Shown one piece after another: positions 1 through 5,065 of a stretch of DNA of 5,065 bases. Below the pieces are notes generated by a model. The model ran no database searches, had not been told where the DNA came from, and was given only the letters and a program-made list of their open reading frames with translations. The position numbers and the translations under genes are program-made. The stretch comes from Deltaproteobacteria bacterium (lineage in GTDB: Bacteria > Myxococcota_A > Bradymonadia > UBA7976 > VGTA01). Within the stretch, counting starts at the first letter, position 1. Every line of letters begins with the position of its first letter. The DNA lies in assembly GCA_016874875.1 (NCBI GenBank), contig VGTA01000316.1, positions 1 to 5,065 of the forward strand, given 5' to 3'.

Positions 1-1
1 G

Positions 2-862
2 AGCGACCGCGACGATGACGGTGTGCTCGACGACGACGACAACTGCCCCGACTCCTACAACCCCGAGCAGCGTGACCTCGACGGGGACGGCGACGGCGAC
101 GTGTGTGAGCCCGACGGCGACGGCGACGGCGTGCCGGACTCCTGGGACCCCGCCGCCGCCGACCCCGCTTGGCCCGGGCGCGCCCTCCCCAACACGGTCT
201 ACGCCCACACCGCCAGCGAGCTCTACAAGCTCGACGTCAAGACCGAGCGCCTCGAGCGGGTCGCCCCGCTCTCCGTCACGCTCACCGACATCGCCATCGA
301 CCGCGCGGGCGTGCTGTGGGGCATCTCCTACAACGAGCTGTTCATCTGCCACCCCTTCACCGGCGAGTGCCGCGCGCAGGGCCCGCTGCCCAACGTGGCC
401 TACAACGGGCTAACCTTCCTGCCCGCCGAGGAGCTGGGGAGTCCGCGGGACGCCCTAGTGGCGATCGCGGAGTTCGGGGCTTGGACGCGCCTCGACCTCG
501 ACCCCGCCACAGGGGAGGTCGAGACAACCCAGATCGGCCGCTACCTCGGCGAGCGCTCCAGCGGCGACGCCTTCTCCATCGCGGGGGTGGGGACTTTCGC
601 GTCCATCAAGCGCTTTGGCGAGGACGGGGACCTCATCGCCCGCATCGACCCGGCGCGCGTGGGGCTCTTTGAGGACCTGGTGGTGCTCTCGGGCCTCAAC
701 GCCGTGTACGGCCTCGCCGGGTGGCGAGGGGCGCTGCTGGCCTTTGACGAGAGCGGGCGCGTCCTGCGCGTGGACCTGCAGACGGGCGCGGCTCAGGAGA
801 TCAACACGCAGCCCATCGCGTGGTGGGGAGCAGCGGTATCGACGGTGCTTCTGGAGCGGTGA
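2..862 (+). CDS. Thrombospondin type 3 repeat protein with propeller-like C-terminus (5' partial)
   Basis: The reading frame is open at the left edge, so the start lies outside the window; the GTG at 23 is an internal Val codon in mid-motif. The 286 visible residues end at TGA (860-862). Residues 1-49 show the thrombospondin type 3 pattern: alternating Asp (DRDDDG, LDDDDNCPD, YNPEQ, then DLDGDGDGD ending at Cys35), followed by a further DGDGDGVPDSWD loop. In this family such Asp ladders bind calcium, and the Cys15/Cys35 spacing fits. The Asp-Gly ladder is encoded by GACGGC hexamers (86-97 and 113-130). Residues 65-286 contain about five repeating strand-rich units of the type 'LYKLDVKTERLERV', 'LFICHPFTGEC', 'WTRLDLDPATGEVE' and 'VLRVDLQTGAAQEI', which look like beta-propeller blades; this fold is inferred. 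It is probably an exported or surface protein, but the signal peptide is not in view. Ligand and role are unknown. Confidence 0.88.
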   Translation, partial: SDRDDDGVLDDDDNCPDSYNPEQRDLDGDGDGDVCEPDGDGDGVPDSWDPAAADPAWPGRALPNTVYAHTASELYKLDVKTERLERVAPLSVTLTDIAIDRAGVLWGISYNELFICHPFTGECRAQGPLPNVAYNGLTFLPAEELGSPRDALVAIAEFGAWTRLDLDPATGEVETTQIGRYLGERSSGDAFSIAGVGTFASIKRFGEDGDLIARIDPARVGLFEDLVVLSGLNAVYGLAGWRGALLAFDESGRVLRVDLQTGAAQEINTQPIAWWGAAVSTVLLER

Positions 863-901
863 GGGGCGCGGGGGGAGCGCGCGGGGGGCTGACGCCCTCG
901 C

Positions 902-930
902 TTGCGGCGGCGCGCCGCCTGCTCTATCAT
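902..930 (+). promoter_or_regulatory. Possible sigma70-type promoter for the exported CYTH-like gene
   Basis: TTGCGG (902-907) and TATCAT (925-930) are separated by exactly 17 bases. The -10 box matches the TATAAT consensus at 5 of 6 positions; the -35 box matches TTGACA only at TTG. Transcription would begin near 937, about 55 bases before the ATG at 993. The spacer contains a perfect 14-bp palindrome (906-919, GGCGGCGCGCCGCC), which could be an operator but is also an easy chance product at this GC content. The rest of the 863-992 gap shows nothing else I can name. Confidence 0.35.
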
Positions 931-992
931 GCCCGCCCACGCCGCCCCCTCGGCGCCCGCCCCCTGAGTACACGGAGCGAACTCGCCTCACT

Positions 993-2033
993 ATGTCTAT
1001 GTGTCTCGCCCTCCCCCCCCGCCCCCTCGCGCGCCGCCGCCTCCTGCCCCGCGCCGCCTCCCGCGTCCTCAGCGCCCTCGGGGCCCTCAGCGCCCTCGGG
1101 GCCCTCAGCGCCCTCAGCGCCTTCGCCCCGGCGGCGCGCGCCGAGGGGCGGCCCCTCAAGCACGAGGTGGAGGCGGGCTTCAACATCACCCAAGACCTCG
1201 CCCTCAAGCTCCTCGGCGCCCACGAGATGCTGCGCTACGAGCGGACCGACTACTACATCGAGGCCTATGACGGCGAGTCGTTCCTGCTGTCGCCGCGCCG
1301 CCTCAAGTTTCGCGTTAAGGACGAGCGCGACGGATTTACGGCGCAGACCAACCTCAAATCCGAGCTCCACAAGCGCCGCTGCGACCAGTTTGAGTACGAG
1401 ATCCGCCTCAAGGACGTCGGCGAGCTCAACCTGCCCCGCGAGCAGGGGCGCCCGCTGGTGAGCCAGATGCGCACCTTCGCCGAGCTGGCGCGCGTGCAGG
1501 ACATCCCCGCGCTCCGCAAGGTAGCGCGCGCCCTCCACGAGCGCTTCAGCGCCCTGCCCGTGCCTCAGCTCGACGCCCTCAAGGCGCTGATTCCCGGCGA
1601 GCGCCCGTGGCGGTTCGTGACCACCTACAGCTCCGACAAGAGCAAGTGGAAGCGCACCATCAACATGGGCCACGGCAAGATGCAGTTCTCGATCACCCAC
1701 GCCCGCGACTACGTGGGCATGGACTTTATCCAAGAGAAGTTCGAGATCGAGTTCGAGGCGCGCGGCGGCATGCTGCTCGACGAGTTCAGCGAGAGCGTGT
1801 GCGCCTTTATACGCCGCCACCAGGTGACGGGGGAGGACGCCAACCCCGCGCGCGCCACCACGAACCACGTGGCGCTGTCGCGCCTCAACGAGCTCGGCGT
1901 CACCCCCGAGGCGCTCGCGGCGGAGCCCGCCCCCGCCCTCCCCGCCCCCGCCCTCCCCGCCCCCGCCCTCCCCGCCCCCGCCGTCGACCCCTTCGTGAGC
2001 CCCGCCCGCCCGCAGGACCCCCGCCTCCCCTAA
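993..2033 (+). CDS. Exported protein with CYTH / triphosphate-tunnel-like domain (putative)
   Basis: The product has 346 residues. I chose ATG 993 because an export signal follows directly: Arg-rich n-region (R10-R24), hydrophobic Ala/Leu core (25-45) and an AxA-type cleavage site after Ala50 (A-R-A, then EG). A GGAG at 974-977 is 15 bases upstream, so the ribosome site is weak. The frame is open far upstream (to 615), but that part overlaps the preceding gene. The mature protein has about eight predicted strands: HEVEAGF (57-63), DYYIEAYD (86-93), RLKFRVK (103-109), TAQTNLKSE (116-124), FEYEIRLK (133-140), RFVTTYSSD (207-215), KMQFSITHARDYV (229-241) and EKFEIEFEAR (248-257). This order resembles CYTH/VTC-type triphosphate tunnel enzymes, which act on tri- or polyphosphate. 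The usual ExExK opening is EVEAG here, so the catalytic Lys is absent or shifted. The C-terminus (312-346) is a Pro/Ala tail. The gene call is firm; the fold is inference, and activity is unproven. A structural, non-catalytic protein is equally possible. Confidence 0.85.
   Translation: MSMCLALPPRPLARRRLLPRAASRVLSALGALSALGALSALSAFAPAARAEGRPLKHEVEAGFNITQDLALKLLGAHEMLRYERTDYYIEAYDGESFLLSPRRLKFRVKDERDGFTAQTNLKSELHKRRCDQFEYEIRLKDVGELNLPREQGRPLVSQMRTFAELARVQDIPALRKVARALHERFSALPVPQLDALKALIPGERPWRFVTTYSSDKSKWKRTINMGHGKMQFSITHARDYVGMDFIQEKFEIEFEARGGMLLDEFSESVCAFIRRHQVTGEDANPARATTNHVALSRLNELGVTPEALAAEPAPALPAPALPAPALPAPAVDPFVSPARPQDPRLP
1065..1118 (+). repeat. 18-bp tandem repeat inside a signal peptide
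   Basis: Three in-frame copies of an 18-bp unit (1065-1082, 1083-1100, 1101-1118) have consensus GCCCTCAGCGCCCTCGGG. Copy 1 differs at its first two bases (GTC instead of GCC) and copy 3 at its end (AGC instead of GGG). Each unit encodes Ala-Leu-Ser-Ala-Leu-Gly, so the repeat forms most of the hydrophobic core of the export signal (residues 25-42). Gain or loss of one copy would change the core by six residues without shifting the frame. Confidence 0.85.
1926..1985 (+). repeat. 15-bp tandem repeat encoding PAPAL, C-terminal tail
   Basis: Four in-frame 15-bp units (CCCGCCCCCGCCCTC) occupy 1926-1940, 1941-1955, 1956-1970 and 1971-1985. The first three are identical; the fourth ends in GTC (Val) instead of CTC (Leu). 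They encode PAPAL x3 then PAPAV (residues 312-331), a Pro/Ala-rich and probably extended, unstructured tail after the folded domain. Confidence 0.9.
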
Positions 2034-2052
2034 GCGCCAGCGCCGCGCCGCC

Positions 2053-4014
2053 TCACTTGATCTCGGCGCCCGCCGGGAGGCCCGCCGGCACCTCCACGAG
2101 CCGCGCCGCCGCCCCCTCCCCCGCCGCCAGCAGCATGCCCTCGCTCATCACGCCGCGGAGCTTGCGGGGCGCGAGGTTGCTCACGAGCGCCACGCGGCGC
2201 CCCACGAGGTCGGCGGGGGCGTAGGCGGCGGCGATGCCGGCGCACACGGTGCGCGGGCGCTCCTCCCCCGCGTCGAGCGTGAGCGTGAGCAGACGCTCGG
2301 CGTTGGGGTGGGGCTCGGCGGCGAGCACCACCGCCACCCTGAGCGACACCTTGGCGAAGTCCTCGTACTCGATGAGGGGCTTGGGCGCGGGCGCGGGGGG
2401 CGCCGCGGGCGCCGCCCCAAGAGCGGGCGCGGGCACGGGCGCGGGCGCGGGGGCTCGTGTGAGGGCGAGAGGGCCCTCCACGCGCGGGAACAGCACCGCC
2501 GCCGGCGCCGCCTGCGCGCCTGCGGGGAGCCCCCCCCACGCCGAGGCGCTCTCCCAGGTGCGCGCCTCGGGGGGGGCGCCGAGGGCGTCGAGGAGGGCGA
2601 CCGCCTTGGTGGGGAGGAAGGGCAGCGTCCACACCCCCACCACGCGGAGCGCCTCGCAGAGCGTGTAGAGCGCGCGGTCGAGGTCCGCCGCCCCCTCCGC
2701 GCCGCGCCGCGCGATCACCCACGGCGCGCTGTCGCCCACGTACTTGTTGCCCGCCCCCACCAGCGACCAGATGGCGCGGAGGGCGTCGTGGAAGCGCAGC
2801 TCCTCCATGGCGGCGCAGAGGTCGGCGCGGGCGGCCACGAAGGCGTCGTGGAGCGCGCCCTCCGCCGCCCCCCAGCCCGAGCCCCCCGGGCGCGCCGGGG
2901 CGGGCGCCACGCCGCCGCGGTACTTGGCGAGCATGTTGAGGGCGCGGTTGAGCAGGTTGCCGTAGTCGTTGCCGAGCTCGTTGTTGACGCGGGCGAGCAG
3001 GGCGCTCTGGCTAAAATCGCCGTCGGCGCCAAACGCCACCTCGCGGAGCAGGAAGTAGCGAAACGCGTCCGCCCCCACCGCCGCCACCGCCGCCGTGGGG
3101 TCCACGGCGTTGCCCTTGCTCTTGCTCATCTTTTCGCCCTCCACGGTCCACCAACCGTGAGCGAAAATGCGCTCGGGGAGGGGCAGCCCCGCGCTCATCA
3201 GGAAGCAGGGCCAGTACACGGCGTGGAAGCGGAGGATGTCCTTGCCGATGATGTGCCAGGCGTAAGGCCAGAAGCGCTCGTACCGCTCGGCGCTGGGGCC
3301 GCCGAGGGCGCTGATGTAGTTGGTGAGCGCGTCCACCCACACGTAGATCACGTGAGGGTCGTGGTCGGGGACGGGGATCCCCCAGCGAAAGGTGGAGCGG
3401 CTGATGGAGATGTCCTGGAGGCCCTGCTCGATGAAGCGCTTGATCTCGTTGGCGCGACTCTGCGGCATGATGAAGGTGGGGTGCGCCTCGATGTGCGCGA
3501 GGAGGCGCGCGCCGTACCGCGAGAGGCGGAAGAAGTACCCCTCCTCCTTCATCCAGGTGACCTCGCTGCCCGTGGGCGCCTTGCCGTCCACCAGCTCCTC
3601 CTCGGTGAAGTACGCCTCGTCGCTCACGCTGTACCAGCCCTCGTAGTGGCTCAGGTACACGTCCCCCGCCTCCTCCATGCGCCGCCACATCGCCCGCACC
3701 ACCTCCTTGTGGCGCTCCTCGGTGGTGCGGATAAAATCATCAGGGGCGGCGCCGAGGGTGGCGAGGAGGGCGCGGAAGGGGGCGGAGTAGCGGTCGGCGT
3801 GCTCCTGCGGCGTCACCCCCGCCCTGCGCGCCGCCTGCTCGATCTTTTGCCCGTGCTCGTCGGTGCCGGTGAGCGAGTAGGTGGGGTGCCCGAGGAGCGC
3901 GCGCCAGCGGGCGAGGGTGTCGGCGGCGAGGGTGGTGTAGGCGTGGCCGACGTGGGGGTGGTCGTTGACGTAGTAGATGGGGGTGGTGACGTAGAAGGGC
4001 GTCAGGTCGCTCAT
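2053..4014 (-). CDS. metG: Methionyl-tRNA synthetase, with C-terminal tRNA-binding domain
   Basis: This cytoplasmic class I aminoacyl-tRNA synthetase attaches methionine to tRNA-Met (initiator and elongator) using ATP. The product has 653 residues, a normal length for the form with a fused C-terminal domain. The Rossmann catalytic domain begins with PFYVTTPIYYVND; the HIGH motif reads HVGH (21-24) and the KMSKS motif is intact (295-299). GTDEHG (50-55) and YVWVDAL (224-230, with the methionine-pocket Trp226) are also typical. The connective insert around 117-165 (GWYSVSDEAYF, ELVDGKAPTGSEV) has no Cys, so this is the type lacking a zinc knuckle. The anticodon-binding helical region spans about 335-480. 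A Pro/Ala linker (about 519-546) leads to a Trbp111/EMAP-like OB-fold tRNA-binding domain (547-653; IEYEDFAKVSLRV, NLAPRKLRG, SEGMLLA). The start at 4014 is set by homology and by an AGAGGAG ribosome site; an in-frame ATG at 4068 would add 18 Pro-rich residues and is not preferred. It converges with the upstream-listed exported gene, 19 bp apart. Confidence 0.98.
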   Translation of the reverse strand: MSDLTPFYVTTPIYYVNDHPHVGHAYTTLAADTLARWRALLGHPTYSLTGTDEHGQKIEQAARRAGVTPQEHADRYSAPFRALLATLGAAPDDFIRTTEERHKEVVRAMWRRMEEAGDVYLSHYEGWYSVSDEAYFTEEELVDGKAPTGSEVTWMKEEGYFFRLSRYGARLLAHIEAHPTFIMPQSRANEIKRFIEQGLQDISISRSTFRWGIPVPDHDPHVIYVWVDALTNYISALGGPSAERYERFWPYAWHIIGKDILRFHAVYWPCFLMSAGLPLPERIFAHGWWTVEGEKMSKSKGNAVDPTAAVAAVGADAFRYFLLREVAFGADGDFSQSALLARVNNELGNDYGNLLNRALNMLAKYRGGVAPAPARPGGSGWGAAEGALHDAFVAARADLCAAMEELRFHDALRAIWSLVGAGNKYVGDSAPWVIARRGAEGAADLDRALYTLCEALRVVGVWTLPFLPTKAVALLDALGAPPEARTWESASAWGGLPAGAQAAPAAVLFPRVEGPLALTRAPAPAPVPAPALGAAPAAPPAPAPKPLIEYEDFAKVSLRVAVVLAAEPHPNAERLLTLTLDAGEERPRTVCAGIAAAYAPADLVGRRVALVSNLAPRKLRGVMSEGMLLAAGEGAAARLVEVPAGLPAGAEIK

Positions 4015-4019
4015 GGGGA

Positions 4020-4026
4020 CTCCTCT
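4020..4026 (-). promoter_or_regulatory. metG ribosome binding site
   Basis: On the minus strand AGAGGAG lies five bases before the ATG at 4014. It is the best Shine-Dalgarno match in the window and decides the metG start against the in-frame ATG at 4068. Confidence 0.8.
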
Positions 4027-4058
4027 GGGCGCGGGCGGCGGCGCCGGCGGCGAATGGA

Positions 4059-4095
4059 CTGTTGACATAAACCGCCCGACTTCTCAACTTGTCAG
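4059..4095. promoter_or_regulatory. Probable divergent promoter patch between metG and the DUF4331 operon
   Basis: This is the only AT-richer stretch in the 141-bp divergent gap. On the plus strand there is a perfect TTGACA -35 hexamer (4062-4067); the -10 at 17 bases (CAACTT, 4085-4090) is poor. On the minus strand CTGACA (complement of 4090-4095) is followed after 18 bases by TTTATG (complement of 4066-4071), a weak -10. The two half-elements also form an inverted pair, TGACA (4063-4067) and TGTCA (4090-4094). The location and TTGACA support promoter function; exact boxes and which direction they serve are uncertain. Confidence 0.4.
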
Positions 4096-4117
4096 GGGGG
4101 GCGCGGCGCGCCCCCCC
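4095..4117 (+). other. GC-only inverted repeat / hairpin in the DUF4331 leader
   Basis: GGGGGGGCG (4095-4103) can pair with CGCCCCCCC (4109-4117) around a five-base CGGCG loop: nine uninterrupted G-C pairs. It has no following T-run, so it is not a standard intrinsic terminator. Because the right arm is part of a longer C run, the seven G can pair in many registers. It would lie in the leader of the plus-strand transcript, ending about 38 bases before the ATG at 4156. Confidence 0.6.
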
Positions 4118-4130
4118 CCCCCCCCCCCCC
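4111..4130 (+). repeat. Homopolymer run of 20 C
   Basis: Twenty consecutive C residues lie between the hairpin core and the ACCACACAAG that precedes the DUF4331 start codon. It lies 26-45 bases upstream of that ATG, and reads as G20 in the metG direction. Runs of this length are prone to slipped-strand copying errors and also to sequencing and assembly errors, so the true length in the cell may differ. Confidence 0.95.
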
Positions 4131-4155
4131 ACCACACAAGGCCCCCTCACGCAAC

Positions 4156-4785
4156 ATGAAGACTCCCAAGCTCCTCTCCCTCCTCCTCGCCCTGCTCGGC
4201 GCCCTCGCCCCGGCGGGGGCCGCGCGGGCGGCGGATCACCTCGATCCCCCCACGCGCGCCCCCCTCGGCGACGCCGCCGACATCACCGACATCTACGCCT
4301 GGCACAAGGGCGCCGGCGCCGACCAGCGCCTCGTGCTCGTGGTGAACGTGGGCGGCCCCGTCGCCCCCGGCGTCAGCGCCTCGTATGACCGCGACGTCCT
4401 CTACACCCTCCACCTCGACACCACGGGCGACAACGTGGCCGACTCGTCGGTCTATGTGCGCTTCGCGCAGAACCTGGCGGGGGAGTGGGGCGTGCAGGTG
4501 ACGGGGCTGCCGGGCGCCATCGGGCCCATCGTCGGCCCCGTCAACCAGACGCTCGAGGTGGGCGCCGTCAAGGTCTTTACGGGCCTCCGCGACGACCCCT
4601 TCTTCTTTGACCTGCAGGGCTTCCGCGAGACGCTCATGACGGGCGCCCTCTCCTTCAGCCGCACCCGCGACTTTTTCGCCGGTCAGAACGTCACCAGTCT
4701 CGTCTTTGAGGTCCCCATGAGCGCGGCCCTCGGGGTGGGCAACTCGATCAGCTTCTGGGCCACCTCCGCCCGGATTGGGGGCTAA
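4156..4785 (+). CDS. Exported DUF4331 family protein (short form)
   Basis: The product has 209 residues. Lys2 and Lys5, a Leu/Ala core (6-20) and an A-R-A cleavage site near residue 25 form a classical Sec signal, so the mature protein starts near ADHLDPP. DUF4331 features are clear: the opening AADHLDPP (25-32), the Asp-rich DAADITDIYAWH (39-50), VLYTLHLDTTGDNVAD (81-96), and the family's hallmark VFTGLRDDPFFFDLQGF (140-156), followed by SLVFEVP (181-187) and ISFWATSARIGG (198-209). Many DUF4331 proteins are about twice this length; this one ends cleanly at TAA with all main motifs, so it looks like a complete short form and not a truncation. Biochemical function is unknown for the family; the Asp-rich motifs suggest metal binding (inference). 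No good Shine-Dalgarno is seen before ATG 4156 (only AAGG about 14 bases upstream). One base separates its stop from the lipoprotein gene. Confidence 0.95.
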   Translation: MKTPKLLSLLLALLGALAPAGAARAADHLDPPTRAPLGDAADITDIYAWHKGAGADQRLVLVVNVGGPVAPGVSASYDRDVLYTLHLDTTGDNVADSSVYVRFAQNLAGEWGVQVTGLPGAIGPIVGPVNQTLEVGAVKVFTGLRDDPFFFDLQGFRETLMTGALSFSRTRDFFAGQNVTSLVFEVPMSAALGVGNSISFWATSARIGG

Positions 4786-4786
4786 G

Positions 4787-5065
4787 ATGTCACGTCTCTC
4801 TCCTGCGGTGAGCGCGGCGCGCGCGCTCGTGGCCCTGGCGGCGCTCGGCGCTTCGCTGGGGGCGTGTGAGGACGCCAAGAAGGGGCCCACGGTCCCGGCG
4901 GCGGGCGAGCAGCCCGGGGGCGCGGAGTCCGGCGGCGAGCAGCCCGGCGGTGAGCAGCCCGGCGGTGAGCAGCCCGGCGGCGAGCAGCCCGGCGGCGAGC
5001 AGCCCGGCGGCGAGCAGCCCGGCGGCGAGCAGCCCGGCGGCGAGCAGCCCGGCGGCGAGCAGCCC
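4787..5065 (+). CDS. Repeat-bearing lipoprotein (3' partial)
   Basis: ATG 4787 follows the DUF4331 TAA (4783-4785) after one base, with a G-run (4777-4781) five bases upstream as a possible ribosome site, suggesting coupled translation. Ninety-three residues are visible and the frame is still open at the right edge. The N-terminus (MSRLSPAVSAAR, then LVALAALGASLGAC) is a lipoprotein signal with lipobox L24-G25-A26-C27; Cys27 (codon 4865-4867) would be lipidated and become residue 1 of the mature protein. It continues EDAKKGPTVPAAG, then a degenerate unit (GEQPGGAES), then nine perfect GGEQP repeats (residues 49-93). The repeat is probably an extended tether between the membrane anchor and a folded domain beyond the window; what that domain is cannot be told. 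The gene pairing suggests that it works with, or is co-exported with, the DUF4331 protein. Confidence 0.9.
   Translation, partial: MSRLSPAVSAARALVALAALGASLGACEDAKKGPTVPAAGEQPGGAESGGEQPGGEQPGGEQPGGEQPGGEQPGGEQPGGEQPGGEQPGGEQP
4931..5065 (+). repeat. 15-bp tandem repeat encoding GGEQP, at least nine copies
   Basis: Nine perfect protein-level units fill 4931-5065 and the array runs off the window. The DNA unit is GGCGGCGAGCAGCCC; copies 2 and 3 (4946-4975) use GGT for the second Gly, and copies 4 to 9 (4976-5065) are identical at DNA level. The identity of the right-hand copies suggests recent expansion. Confidence 0.97.

Noticed and set aside
615..992. Upstream extension of the exported CYTH-like gene to an ATG at 615
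   Set aside because: It would overlap the thrombospondin-repeat gene for about 250 bases and bury the signal peptide inside the protein.
927..1868. Minus-strand open frame of 313 codons opposite the exported CYTH-like gene
   Set aside because: Low-complexity Glu/Ala/Gly/Val composition mirrors the real gene's codons. The plus strand has the signal peptide and clear domain-like segments.
2308..4065. Plus-strand open frame of 585 codons opposite metG
   Set aside because: It is the antisense shadow of metG. Its translation is Arg/Gly/Val/His-rich without recognisable motifs, as expected from stop-poor, very GC-rich DNA.
4015..4068. Alternative metG start at the ATG at 4068
   Set aside because: The added 18 residues are Pro-rich and unlike the family N-terminus, while ATG 4014 has a strong AGAGGAG site at the right distance.
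4095..4130. Intrinsic terminator formed by the GC hairpin
   Set aside because: The stem is followed by C residues, not T residues, and it sits between divergent genes where a terminator is not expected.
4147..4890. Minus-strand open frame of 247 codons opposite the DUF4331 gene
   Set aside because: The plus strand carries an unmistakable DUF4331 protein; the antisense product has no family features.
4931..5065. CRISPR-like array
   Set aside because: The repeats are 15 bp, directly adjacent without spacers, and in frame within a lipoprotein gene.

Overview
This 5,065-base window is very GC-rich bacterial chromosome with long C-ending codons (GCC, CCC, CTC, GGC). The gene content is a thrombospondin type 3 calcium-binding protein, secreted low-complexity proteins, a DUF4331 protein and a repeat-bearing lipoprotein. 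This suits a GC-rich, predatory or complex-lifestyle deltaproteobacterial lineage (Myxococcota or Bradymonadales-like). That placement is inferred from protein style only; there is no rRNA or other taxonomic marker here.

Layout, left to right. (1) Positions 2-862, plus strand: the 3' part of a secreted protein with thrombospondin type 3 Asp-rich calcium-binding repeats, followed by a beta-propeller-like C-terminal region. (2) A 130-bp gap (863-992) with a plausible sigma70-type promoter. (3) 993-2033, plus strand: a 346-residue exported protein whose strand pattern resembles the CYTH/triphosphate tunnel fold, with tandem repeats at both ends. (4) 2053-4014, minus strand: metG, a complete methionyl-tRNA synthetase with a fused C-terminal tRNA-binding domain, convergent with the previous gene across only 19 bp. 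(5) A 141-bp divergent intergenic region (4015-4155) holding the metG ribosome binding site, an AT-richer probable promoter patch, a GC hairpin and an uninterrupted run of 20 C. (6) 4156-4785, plus strand: a short exported DUF4331-family protein. (7) 4787 to the right edge, plus strand: the start of a lipoprotein, one base after the DUF4331 stop codon, which becomes nine perfect GGEQP repeats and is still repeating at the last base.

The only housekeeping gene is metG. The four others all appear to be envelope or secreted proteins; an export signal is visible in three, and the first lacks its N-terminus here. The DUF4331 and lipoprotein genes look like a two-gene operon. The most notable sequence features are short in-frame tandem repeats (15 or 18 bp units) in two exported proteins and the 20-C tract in the probable leader of the DUF4331 operon. 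Both are slippage-prone and could vary expression or protein length. I see no CRISPR array, RNA gene, mobile element or clear intrinsic terminator.
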